DNA of 64,000 nucleotides, taken from NCBI GenBank assembly GCA_018806915.1, contig JAGKQI010000069.1, positions 744,001 through 808,000 of the forward strand, given 5' to 3'. Positions 8,702 through 18,299 of this stretch are shown here, piece by piece. The notes beneath the pieces are model-generated. The model searched no databases and was not told the DNA's origin. It saw nothing but the letters and a program-made list of their open reading frames with translations. Both the position numbers and the translations under genes were made by a program. Source of the DNA: Phytophthora colocasiae (lineage: Eukaryota > Oomycota > Peronosporomycetes > Peronosporales > Peronosporaceae). Numbering within the stretch: the first letter of the stretch is position 1; each line of letters begins with the position of its first letter.

Positions 8702-11010
8702 ATGGTGCGCGTGCCCGGATCTTTTGGGGACGGCGGATATCACCGTGAGTCCGAAGAGACTGTACAAGTGAAGGAAGAACCGGGAGAAGAAGTGCCGACG
8801 GTCGTTGGATCGCCGTCAGCACCGCTGAACGCTAGATCCACGGATCGGCGGAGCCCTGGGAGGAGCTCTGCTGACAGGAAGGAGGCAAGTCTGGCAACAG
8901 ACTCGGAAGAAAAACCTCCCCCTCCCCAGGTCCCTTTCGGGACCCCGCGGATTGGAACGCGAGTTCTGATCCGCCGGGTGGGGACTCATCAGCGAAAGCT
9001 GTTGGATCTTCATCCACCACCACCACCCCCGCGCAGATCTCAGGTGGTAAAACGTCGAAGAAGAAGATGAAGACTGCGCGGAAGAAGCTGAGGGCACCAG
9101 GATCTGATGTCGACGAGAAGCCGGTGGTGAAATCGGAGTGGTCGTCGACCCAGCTGGAGGCTTCGTATCGCCGGATCACGCTCGAGGACTTCCTCCGAGA
9201 AGACCCTGTGATGAGGATCCTACAACCCCAGTTGGTTGGATCCCTCACCGGCCCGATCACGGCGCCGGCGCAGTCTACGAACAGTCTAGACAGCGCCTTG
9301 GACCTCCTCCGCCTGTTAGAGGAAGCTGGTTTCGCGGCAGGAGCTTTCGATGGGGACTCACTTTTCCGCTTGGACCACGACAGGATCCGTATCGCAGCGG
9401 CTTCATTATTCAACCGACTGAAGCCCCTCGTTGGTGAACGACGAGCGACCCGGGATCTGGTGTCCAAGCTAGCGCAGTCCCCAAAGTATCAGACTGGATC
9501 CTCTCGATACGCCTCGGCGGAGTCTGAGGCAGGATCCGACAGTCCGTCTGAACCCCGACGTATGGCGCTCGGGCCTACAGGTGCTGCGATGCTGGCAGTC
9601 CGTATGCCGACGGATGTCCCGGAGATCAAGCCAGCCCGAACGCGGGACACCTCGCGTGATCAGCCCCGTGCCATGGATCCGCCGCATGCATCCACCAACA
9701 GGCTGCAAACCTATTTCCAATCGGCCATGTACAAATTCTTGAAGGAACAGCAGATGACTGCGGTTCCACGCACTGCGGATCCTGCGTACCGGGATGTCGA
9801 GATCGAGTCAGTAGGATCACACCCTGAGAACTGGGAGTATGACCCTGACGACCTTGACGGATTAGCTCCACGGCGTACGGCGACGACTACCGCTGTATCC
9901 GTTACGGCAGGATCCAGCACGATTCAACGGATCCGGATCTCTGCAATATCGGACTTGAAGGAGTTCACGGGCAAGGATCACGACGAGGAACGAGCAAGAT
10001 CATGGATTAGTAAGGTCAAGTCAGCCTTCACGAGAGATCAAGCATCGGACGAAGAAAAATGCCTTACCTTCGGAGATCTGCTCACTGGCCCAGCGCGAAA
10101 CTGGTACAGACAACTCAGTCGATTCACAAGGCTGAAGTGGAGTGACCTGCTGAAGGCCTTCCAGACGCTGTACTGTGGCCTCGGAGTCTCGGTGGCGTGG
10201 CAATACTACCACGCTCGCAAAAGATCCGATGAGTCGCCACTGGAATACTTGTATCGCTTGAACGTAGCAGGTCTCCGTGCGAGGGTGATGATCAAGGATG
10301 GAGATGCCAAAGCCCGCCGCGAGCACGTCGAACACTTCATCGAAACGCTCGGGGATGCGGATCTGGCAGACCAATTGACATTACTCCGACTTGCGGACGC
10401 GGATCAACTCGAAGACGTGCTGCGGGCCAGAGATCGCGCGAGATCCAGACAGAAGAAGCCGTCGTCAGGGTCCAGCAAGTTCCGGCCGAAGACCACGACG
10501 GCCCCGCAGCCAACCGGTCCAACGCGTGCGATCCGTTCCATGCAAGTTGTAGAATCGGAGGGATCCGACTCCGAGGACTCCGGATCCGATGGTGAACTTC
10601 GCAGAGCATACGTAGCAGCCTCGAGTGAGCGACCGACTACCTCGACGACAGCCGGATCAACAGAGGCCAAGACAGGAACTTCGGATCCTAAGAAAGATCC
10701 GGATCCAGCCCAAGCCAGCTCGGATCCAACGCCACAAGATCGTCGACCACGTTTCTCCAACGAAGGGCAGCGCTGCTCGCACTGCGGATCCAGGAAACAT
10801 TCGGATCTTGGCTGCTGGAAGCGCCTTACCTGCCAGAAGTGCGGCAAGAAGGGTCATCCGTCGGATCGCTGTTTCTTCGTGTGTCGCGGCTGCGGAGAAC
10901 TTCACGATCACGGCAAATGCCAGATGGAGGAGTTCTACAACCTCATCCGGCAGTGGTTCGATCCAAGTAAGCACATGCTTCCGGAAGCTGCCGAGAAGAT
11001 GTTAAACTAG
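8702..11010 (+). CDS. A2 gag (capsid and nucleocapsid)
   Basis: The first ATG after the LTR (8702) overlaps the primer site and starts MVRVPGSFGDGGYH, conserved in A4. A -1 shift in the C-rich run near 8915 then leads into the frame that runs to the TAG at 11008; an internal ATG in that frame is at 9067. Residues about 290-450 of that frame form a retrotransposon capsid domain (ARSWISKVKSAFT, LLTGPARNWYRQL, ESPLEYLYRLN). Near the C terminus are two canonical CX2CX4HX4C knuckles (CSHCGSRKHSDLGC, CQKCGKKGHPSDRC) and a variant third (CRGCGELHDHGKC). Gag packages element RNA and forms the virus-like particle. The early shift may be a mutation. Confidence 0.9.
8703..8720 (+). promoter_or_regulatory. 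A2 tRNA primer-binding site
   Basis: TGGTGCGCGTGCCCGGAT starts one base after the LTR. Its complement reads as a proper tRNA 3' end: CCA, a discriminator A, a 7-nt acceptor strand, a 5-nt T stem (CCGGG) and the last T-loop bases. The same site is at 55912-55929 in A4. The tRNA identity is not known to me. Confidence 0.85.
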
Positions 11011-11049
11011 GACGCTCGCCGGGTTTGAATCCGGTACGAGACGAGCGTT
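11001..11049 (+). promoter_or_regulatory. Predicted -1 ribosomal frameshift signal at the A2 gag/pol junction
   Basis: The slippery heptamer GTTAAAC (11001-11007) is in the gag frame as G TTA AAC and abuts the gag stop TAG. An outer stem GACGCTCG/CGAGCGTT (11011-11018 with 11042-11049) encloses a 7-bp inner hairpin CCGGGTT-TG-AATCCGG. The protease frame is -1 relative to gag. The same layout with a base-pair-preserving change occurs in the diverged remnant A3 (24716-24764). Confidence 0.75.
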
Positions 11050-11790
11050 CAACGTCTTACATCTATGCATATGTGAACAAGAAAGCCATGGATCGAGTTA
11101 GCAACAAGCAAACGGATCTATTGGATAATACATGTGAACTTCATGGGAAACGTACGGCTAGAGTTGCAAGCTTCCGCTCTACAGACGATGAGTACCAGAG
11201 ATCCGAGATCGCTATGTCCTTGGATCTCATGCCTGGAGAGTCACGCGGGTACTGTAAATACCATGTCCCCAGCAAACACTTCCAAGCAGGCCAAGGCAAC
11301 GTGCAAGATCAACAATGCCAAGTCCACCGTGCTTCTTGACTCGGGATCCGAGGTGTCGATTATCGATGCCGACTTTGCTCGTAAGGTTGGATCCCAGATT
11401 GATACTAGTCAAACACAAGAATGCATCGGCATTGGTGAGCAGCTGTATATTGCAGCAGGCAAAACAAGGATCAAAGTTACCTTGGCTGGGTACTTGGTAT
11501 ACTTCTGCGATGTCTGGGTCGGCGAGGATCTTCCGCCCGACTGCGACGCGATTCTTGGCATGGACTTCATGGTACCGGCCGGGATCCGACTCGACCTGGG
11601 CGATGGATCCGTATGCCTGCACGACGAGATCCGTGTGCGACTCCATGGACGGCGGCAGATCTTCAGCGGCCGGGCTCGCCCGCTACTCCTCCAAGAAGGC
11701 ATACGGCTGGAACCCGGCGAGATCTTCGAGCACCCGGACCGGATCCACCTCAAGGAGTATGAGAAGCTGTGGTTACGGAGAGGAAAGTAA
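11007..11790 (+). pseudogene. A2 aspartic protease
   Basis: The -1 frame after the gag stop reads LGRSPGLNPVRDERS and on through YIYAYVNKK. One base gained near 11281 (TTCCAAG against TTCAAG in A4) moves it into another frame. The retropepsin active site follows (VLLDSGSEVSIID), then the flap-side region (LAGYLVYFCDVWVG) and the second conserved motif (DAILGMDFMVPAG). TAA at 11788 replaces the CAA of A4. The enzyme would cleave the gag-pol polyprotein; this copy cannot do so in one piece. Confidence 0.88.
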
Positions 11791-14700
11791 TGGGTACCGA
11801 CGTTAGTACAAGGCCCAGGCAAGATCCGCTATCTACAACTTACCAACATTGGTGAGAAGGCGATCTCTCTCAACCACAACGAAGAGATCGGCATGTGGCT
11901 GGCCGGGGATCACGTTCCCCGCACTCCAGGCTTCATCTCCGTCGGATCCAGGCGCTACCACGAATGGCAGAACCTCGCCATGAGCGCCACGACGGAGATC
12001 CCGCCGCCACCGCGTCCGAAGGAGCCATGGGAGCTTGAGCCGGCGGTGGATCGCCCGAAGTACACCGAGCCGAAGGGGATCTTGAAGCGCCCTGTCCACA
12101 CCGCTGTCGTGTCGCGCTGCCCCGGCTCGCCACCTACGTCGGACCGGATCCTTGAAGGAACGGCCGACTGGCGAGACAGGATCCAGTCAGGTGGATCCGA
12201 TCCGTCAACGGCTAAGCTCCAAGCTCACCGCCGTGTCCGATTTGAGCCAGAGGCCACAAAGGACGTTGCGCCAGCCTCATCGGACCAAGGGGCGTCCTCA
12301 CACGCCCGTATCCGAGATCCACAGGCTCAAGGATCCTCTGGATCCTCTTCAGCTGGTCTGATTGAAGATCCGGCAACGTGTACTGTCTCTGGCCAGAGAC
12401 TGGCCGCGACCGTTGAGGATCGGCAGCATGTCCGTGCGACGGGCGACGACCATCACTCCGACAAATCAGTCGGAGATGACGTTTTGACGTGCCCTGGGGC
12501 GAATATGCATGCCCCACTGCCAAAGTTGGTATGGGCATGCAGCGCGATGCAAGGCGCGTCTAACGAGCCATCACACGCCTCCAACGGAGCTCTAGAAGCC
12601 GAAGGGGCCATGTCGACACGCCTCCTTGAAGAATCGGAGGGCTGCCCTGTCTCTGCACAGAGCCGGGACAATGATGCCGAAGGGTCGCCCCATAATCATG
12701 GGACAGGTGACCATCATTCAGATGGCACAGTCGGATCCAAGGTTTTGGGGTGCCCCGGAGCTCACAGGAATGCCCAGGAACTCGGAGCGCTACCATTATA
12801 CGCGCCCGATCAAGACCTTTCAAATGAGGTGCCTCACGCCCCCCAACTCCGTCTACAAGCAAAGTCGGATCCTTACCTGACACAGCTTGAAGATCGGTGT
12901 CGCACATGCGACATGGGTCAAGGACGGGGCAGGTCCGAACAGTCGTCTGATTCCGCACTTAGTGGGGATCTGAGCTCCTCATATTCACACAAATATGAGC
13001 GAGCGGCGGAGACGGCCTGCAGGAAGGGCGCCGCCGATTGCGAGGCACCCAGGGCGATCTACGCGTGTACCAAGGGTGCTACAGATGCGCCTCGCCGAGG
13101 CGAAGACGATGGTGTGCGCCAAGGCAAGATTGAAGACTCAAGGGCGCCAGGGGATCCGGATCAAGGCGTGACGGCACAAGAAGATCTGGACCAAGGGACG
13201 ACGACGTGCGTGGAAGCGACGAAGACCTCAGAGGACGATCCGAGAGCTGGATGTGGTGCGCCGAAGAGTGATCCTGCTGTTGGAACCGGTTTGGAAGCGG
13301 GGAGTGAAGTTGGAAGACTTACCAAAGGAGGTGCCGCTCAGGTATCGGATCCAGCCACGAGGAAGCTGGATCCTGTGCATCGCCTGACGTCCAGTGATCA
13401 GCCAGTAACTGGGATAAGTGGAGATCTGTTACTCGATCCAGGGTGTGGAGATCGTGAAGAAGTCTTCAGTCAGGGTCTCGAGGTTGGATCCCGACCGGAT
13501 CCCGTGGCTGAGTCCCAGCCGGATCTCGAGGTTGGTGCCCAGCCGGATCCTGGATCCTTTGCCCGGTCACACGCTACAGTCGGATCATCGGATCTTGTCG
13601 TGAAATCTCGGCCGGATCCCAGTAACGCGGAAGATCACGTCGACGATGGAGTTTTTGTCCACGAGAATGGTGGATCCTACGCGGAGGATCTTGAGAAGGA
13701 GATGGCGGTGCTACCAGAAGTTGTGACGGCAACGGTCGAAGTGAAGATCGAGGATCTCCAAGTGGGGGATCCAGCCTCCAACACGCCTGAGGAGATCCGA
13801 CGACTGGCGAATGAGATCTGGAAGTACAAGCACCTACTGATCGGGAAGGGTAATGCCTTACCACCTCCTGCCGTAGGCGCGATCTGTGACATCGATGTGG
13901 GAGACGCCAAGCCGATCGCCCAGCGAGTACGTAAAGTGGCACCGCAGTATCGCGAGAAACTTTCGGATCTGATCAAAGGGTTGTTACAAGCGAAGATTAT
14001 CCAAGTCTCTACATCGCCGTGGGCCTCGCCAATCGTCGTGATCATCAAGAAGAATGGCGTTGACATCAAGCTCTGCATCGACTACAGGCTGGTAAATAGC
14101 TTGACGAGGCTGATGGTATATCCTATGCCTCTCATCAATGATCTACTGGAGGATCTCGACGCCGTGTTGTGGTACTGTTCTCTCGATATGGCTAGTGGTT
14201 TTTGGGTCGTCTCTATGACAGATCGCGCAAGGGCCATCTCGGCATTTATCACTCCGTTTGGACTGTTTGAGTGGAACCGGATGCCGTTTGGTCTCAAGAA
14301 TGCCCCGCAGATCTACCAGCGTTTGTTGGACAACGCCCTCTATGGGTTCCTACGGATCCCGCCCACGGCCGGATCCGGATCCGCGTTGGATCTCTTCCGA
14401 GATGGGATCCCGGAGACGAACGGTGAACAGTCTGTACTGGGACGAAGATCGTACATCGATGACATCTTAGTGACCGCCGGATCCTGGGATCACTTGTGTG
14501 AGCGAGTGCATTTACTGCTGGAAGCCTGTGACAAGTGGAACTTGTCGATCAGCGTGGCCAAGAGTTTCTGGGGTCTGAAGAAGGTCGATTACCTGGGACA
14601 CCGAGTGTCTAGCGAAGGACTAGAGGCACATCCGAAGGACCGAGAAGCGCTGGTGGATCTTGCGTTCCCGAGATCGTTGCGCGCTATGCAATCTTTCCTG

Positions 14701-16335
14701 GGTAGCCTAAACTACTACGCTCGATTCATCGAGGACATGGCGGTCTACGCGTCGGTACTCTACGAACTGAGGGGGGTCGACTTCGCGGAGTTAAGGTCCA
14801 GCCGCAAGATCCTGCAGCCAATCGACTCTGTGATCAAGGATCCCGAGGACCCGTCGAGCCCGAGAGATCCGGATGAGAAGTGGATCCATGCTTCAGCCGC
14901 CTTCGAGGCCCTGAAGAGGAAGATCGCTATGACTCCTACGCTTCGGCATTTCGATCCCGACAAGCAACCGGTGGTGATTGTCTACGCCAGTGAATGGGCC
15001 ATTTCAGCTTCCCTGACGCAGGATCACGATGGAATCTACATGCCGGTGATGTTCGTTAGCAGATCCCTGAAACCGAACGAAGTGAACTATGGGATCGTAG
15101 AGAAGGAGGTGCTGGCCTTGCTAAGGATCCTGGATCTCGGATATTCCATGTTGGTTGGACGACGGATCCGGGTCCTAACCAGGCACTCTACCCTCCGGTG
15201 GTTGTTCCGTTCTACCGGACTACAAGGAAGGTTGGGCCAATGGGCAGCGCTGTTATCGCCTTGGACCTTGGAGATCACGAAGTGTACGAAAGGGGAGGAC
15301 GAGATCCTCGGATCCCTCGCCGCAAGTATCACCCCGAGATCCGAGGTGGATCAAGCTCTAGTGAACATCGCCCCGAGGAAAGAGCCACGCCGAGCGATCC
15401 AGATGCCAGTACCAACCGTAGGACCGGAGGAAGAGTTGTGGGTGGTTAGTTTCGACGGATCCGCCAGGGTGAAACGTGGCGGTGGGTCCTTCAGCGCGAT
15501 CGTCTGGAAGTTACCTGAATGGAGGGTGATTAAGGCCGCATCTCGATACGCAGAGAACCTGACAGTCAACGAAGCGGAGTACAACGGACTTCTATTATGT
15601 TTCGAGTTACTCGAGGATCTGGCTAAGGGGCGACTTGTTATCTGCGGAGATTCGAATCTGGTGATCCGCCAGATGCGCGGCGAGATCGACTGTAAAGCGC
15701 CGGCCCTGACGTTACTGAGACAGAAGGCGCTAATGCGGCTTCGGGAATGGCCGGATCACGACCTGCTACATGTGAAACGAGCGTGGAACGCAAGCGCTGA
15801 CAGCTTGGCCAGTGCAGCATTGCAACGAGAGAGCGGGACTACAATCGACCAAGGGGCGGATCGCGAGGATCTCGTCACTTTGAATCGGTTGGATGAGATT
15901 CTGACATCGGGATCCGAGGATCCGACACCACGGATCAGTGCAGTTGCTACTCGAAGACAAGCTAGAGAGGGGCGACCCCGAGTACTCGACGAGGAGTCCG
16001 TACAACGGTTGAGGATCGACCGGATCCGACAAGCCCAGGACGAAGAGACATGGATCTTCAACCTGAAGTCGTTCCTGCGGGGACAGCTGACGGATCTGAC
16101 TGCGGCTGAAGCCAAGACGTGCCGCCTGCTGGCAGACAACTTCGAGTTGGACGAGGATGAGCTGTTGTTCTATTGCGCACCTTCACGAAGGGCCGAAGCC
16201 GATCGAGATGGATTGCTACGACTGGTTATACCTGAGACGCTTCAGGCCGACTTGTTGCACCACTATCACAACAGTCTAGAAGGAGGACATCAAGGGATCG
16301 GCCGTACGTATCAGAGGATCAAGGATCACTTCTAA
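11791..16335 (+). CDS. A2 pol: linker, RT, RNase H, second archaeal-type RNase H, integrase finger start
   Basis: Counting from the ATG at 11893: residues 1-650 are a long, GATC-rich, repetitive linker. RT follows, with motif A YCSLDMASGFW (about 759), motif B RMPFGLKNAPQIYQRL, an unusual 30-residue insert, and catalytic YIDD at 14452-14463 (about 854). The standard Ty3 RNase H starts near 1019 (VIVYASEWAISASL). A second RNase H carries D1188 (SFDGSA), E1229 (NEAEYN), D1253 (CGDSNL) and D1303 (NASADS), the archaeal-type signature. The H2C2 finger (HHYHNS…GGHQG) is cut by TAA at 16333, where A4 has TAC. This is one of the most intact pol frames in the window. Confidence 0.93.
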   Translation, partial: WVPTLVQGPGKIRYLQLTNIGEKAISLNHNEEIGMWLAGDHVPRTPGFISVGSRRYHEWQNLAMSATTEIPPPPRPKEPWELEPAVDRPKYTEPKGILKRPVHTAVVSRCPGSPPTSDRILEGTADWRDRIQSGGSDPSTAKLQAHRRVRFEPEATKDVAPASSDQGASSHARIRDPQAQGSSGSSSAGLIEDPATCTVSGQRLAATVEDRQHVRATGDDHHSDKSVGDDVLTCPGANMHAPLPKLVWACSAMQGASNEPSHASNGALEAEGAMSTRLLEESEGCPVSAQSRDNDAEGSPHNHGTGDHHSDGTVGSKVLGCPGAHRNAQELGALPLYAPDQDLSNEVPHAPQLRLQAKSDPYLTQLEDRCRTCDMGQGRGRSEQSSDSALSGDLSSSYSHKYERAAETACRKGAADCEAPRAIYACTKGATDAPRRGEDDGVRQGKIEDSRAPGDPDQGVTAQEDLDQGTTTCVEATKTSEDDPRAGCGAPKSDPAVGTGLEAGSEVGRLTKGGAAQVSDPATRKLDPVHRLTSSDQPVTGISGDLLLDPGCGDREEVFSQGLEVGSRPDPVAESQPDLEVGAQPDPGSFARSHATVGSSDLVVKSRPDPSNAEDHVDDGVFVHENGGSYAEDLEKEMAVLPEVVTATVEVKIEDLQVGDPASNTPEEIRRLANEIWKYKHLLIGKGNALPPPAVGAICDIDVGDAKPIAQRVRKVAPQYREKLSDLIKGLLQAKIIQVSTSPWASPIVVIIKKNGVDIKLCIDYRLVNSLTRLMVYPMPLINDLLEDLDAVLWYCSLDMASGFWVVSMTDRARAISAFITPFGLFEWNRMPFGLKNAPQIYQRLLDNALYGFLRIPPTAGSGSALDLFRDGIPETNGEQSVLGRRSYIDDILVTAGSWDHLCERVHLLLEACDKWNLSISVAKSFWGLKKVDYLGHRVSSEGLEAHPKDREALVDLAFPRSLRAMQSFLGSLNYYARFIEDMAVYASVLYELRGVDFAELRSSRKILQPIDSVIKDPEDPSSPRDPDEKWIHASAAFEALKRKIAMTPTLRHFDPDKQPVVIVYASEWAISASLTQDHDGIYMPVMFVSRSLKPNEVNYGIVEKEVLALLRILDLGYSMLVGRRIRVLTRHSTLRWLFRSTGLQGRLGQWAALLSPWTLEITKCTKGEDEILGSLAASITPRSEVDQALVNIAPRKEPRRAIQMPVPTVGPEEELWVVSFDGSARVKRGGGSFSAIVWKLPEWRVIKAASRYAENLTVNEAEYNGLLLCFELLEDLAKGRLVICGDSNLVIRQMRGEIDCKAPALTLLRQKALMRLREWPDHDLLHVKRAWNASADSLASAALQRESGTTIDQGADREDLVTLNRLDEILTSGSEDPTPRISAVATRRQAREGRPRVLDEESVQRLRIDRIRQAQDEETWIFNLKSFLRGQLTDLTAAEAKTCRLLADNFELDEDELLFYCAPSRRAEADRDGLLRLVIPETLQADLLHHYHNSLEGGHQGIGRTYQRIKDHF

Positions 16336-17620
16336 TGGAGAGGACTTTTCAAATCTGTACAGCGGTTTGTGGGAGAATGCGTGGACTGCGAGACAGGCAA
16401 GGGGCGACCCACCATTCGTGGTGTATCGCCAGGCAACATTCAAGCCACCTACCCGTTCCAAGTGATCGCCATGGATCACATACCCTCGCTACCACGATCC
16501 GAGAAAGGAAACACTGAACTCTTGGTATGGGTGGATCTCTTCACTGGTTATGTGATCGTCAATGCGAATAACTCGCGAACGGCCCAGGCCATCGCGGAGT
16601 CCTATGAGATCTGTGTGTTTCGTCGTTTCGGCGCCAGCCAGGTGATCCGTCACGACCGAGAACCTGGGTTTATGTCCGACTTCTTTCGTGCTTTCAACCG
16701 GATCCTAGGCCAGCGCCAGAGAGCCACTATGGCTTACCGACCACAGTCAAATGGCACGGCTGAGCGGATGGTGCAGACAATTACCCGAGCGATCAAGATG
16801 TATGTCCAGGATCCCGACCAGCGCGATTGGGACGAGTATGCCGAACGATTAACTTTCGCCTTGAATACTGCGCAAGATCGGACTAGGGGCGACACACCAT
16901 TCTACCTCGCACACGGTTGGGATCCCAAGACGACTCTGGAAGCGCTCTCCGTGGGGAATATCGGACGTCGAGATACAGATCCACGACGCTGGAGGTATCG
17001 GATCCAGCGACACTACCAACTAGCCAGGGCTGAGGTGAATGACCGCCTGAAGCAGGCGATCTCGGATCGTGCCGACCGGCAGAACGAGACGGCGACGCAA
17101 CACCCCATCGAGGCCGGATCCCAAGTGTGGCTGTTCTTAGACAGAGTGAAGGAGGGATACGCCAAGAAACTGGCTCACCTGTGGCATGGACCGTTCCGTG
17201 TGGCTGAAATGACGAACGAGTACGCGGTTCGATTGGAGATCGCCGGTACAGACTATCATTTGTTTCCGGTGGTGCACATCTCCAAGTTGAAGCCAGTCAG
17301 GACATTCCCAGACCGACCGAAGACCCAGTTGACAGTGGACGAAGCGGATCGCTTAGACTTCGACGAAGCTTTGTTACCGGAGGACAGCTGGGATCGTGAT
17401 CTGGAAGACGATGAGTTCGAAGTCGAGCGGATCGCGGACGTCCGGACAGGACGACCCACTCGATACGGCCGGATCCGACGAGAGTTCCAAGTTTTCTGGA
17501 AGGGGTATGAGAATCCTGGACGAAGCGGATTTGAACTGCGGCGCGTTACTGCATGAATTCCTCCAAGAACGAAGCAAAAAGAACCGGTTCCAAGCGATGC
17601 AGTCGCACGAAGAAGAGTAG
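16336..17620 (+). pseudogene. A2 integrase core and chromodomain
   Basis: It continues the pol frame after the TAA at 16333. The finger ends FVGECVDCETGKG; the catalytic D, D and E are visible in LLVWVDLFTGY, IRHDREPGFM and SNGTAERMVQ. The C-terminal GPF segment is LWHGPFRVAEMT. The chromodomain starts at YGRIRREFQVFWKGYENP, where a short deletion near 17518 removes the bases for TWV and shifts the frame; the correct frame (EADLNCGALL…QSHEEE) ends at 17620. A4 has the undeleted form. Confidence 0.9.
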
Positions 17621-18299
17621 GCGACGGGGGTGGATCTTCACTGGTGAGGGCGCTCGTCAGTGTGGAGAAGAGAAGACTGGCAGTTTACTGCGAGTGGACG
17701 CGATGTATGTTTGTATATGAAGAAAAGAAGACCGATTTCTGGAGAGGGCTGGAAAGCAGGATCAGAACCTACGCTCGGATCCCGTCTAGAGCTCGAGTTT
17801 GGGACGAATTTTCTACCTGGATCCTCGGGGCTCATAAGGGGATATGTCTCGGAAGTTGGATCTTCGGATCCCGAGGCCGGATCCCTGGATCCTCGAAGCG
17901 GATCCATTCTGGAAGTTGGATCTCCGGATCCCGAGGCCGGATCCTCGAGTTTGGAAGTTGGATCTCCGGATCCCGAGGCCGGATCCTCGAGTTTGGAAGT
18001 TGGATCTCTGGATCCCGAGGCCGGATCCTCGGATCCTCGATTTTGAAAGTTGGATCTCCGGATCCCGAGGCCGGATCCCCGGATCTTCGAAGTGGATCCA
18101 TTTTGGAAGTCGGATCTCCGGATCCCGAGGCTGGATCCTCAGAGCTCTGAGTCGGATTTGTAGATCCAAAGGCTGGATCCCCAGTTTTGGATACTGGATC
18201 TCGAAATACATCTTAGCAAAACTGAAGATGGAGGACATGGATACCAGGTGAAGGAGACAGAAGACGGGCAAGAAAATATAAGGAGTTACGCAATGCCGC
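17621..18299. repeat. A2 spacer with GGATCC-rich array
   Basis: From 17820 to 18150 a unit of about 53 bp built on GGATCTCCGGATCCCGAGG repeats about six times with variation. The rest (17621-17820 and 18150-18299) is unique. Pol and the antisense ORF converge on this spacer. A4 keeps a shortened form at 33363-33815. Confidence 0.85.

Noticed and set aside
8703..8720. tRNA gene
   Set aside because: Only the complement of a tRNA 3' end is present, directly after an LTR; it is a primer-binding site.
11788..11790. Stop readthrough between A2 protease and RT
   Set aside because: A4 has CAA at this position, so TAA is a point mutation and not a programmed stop.
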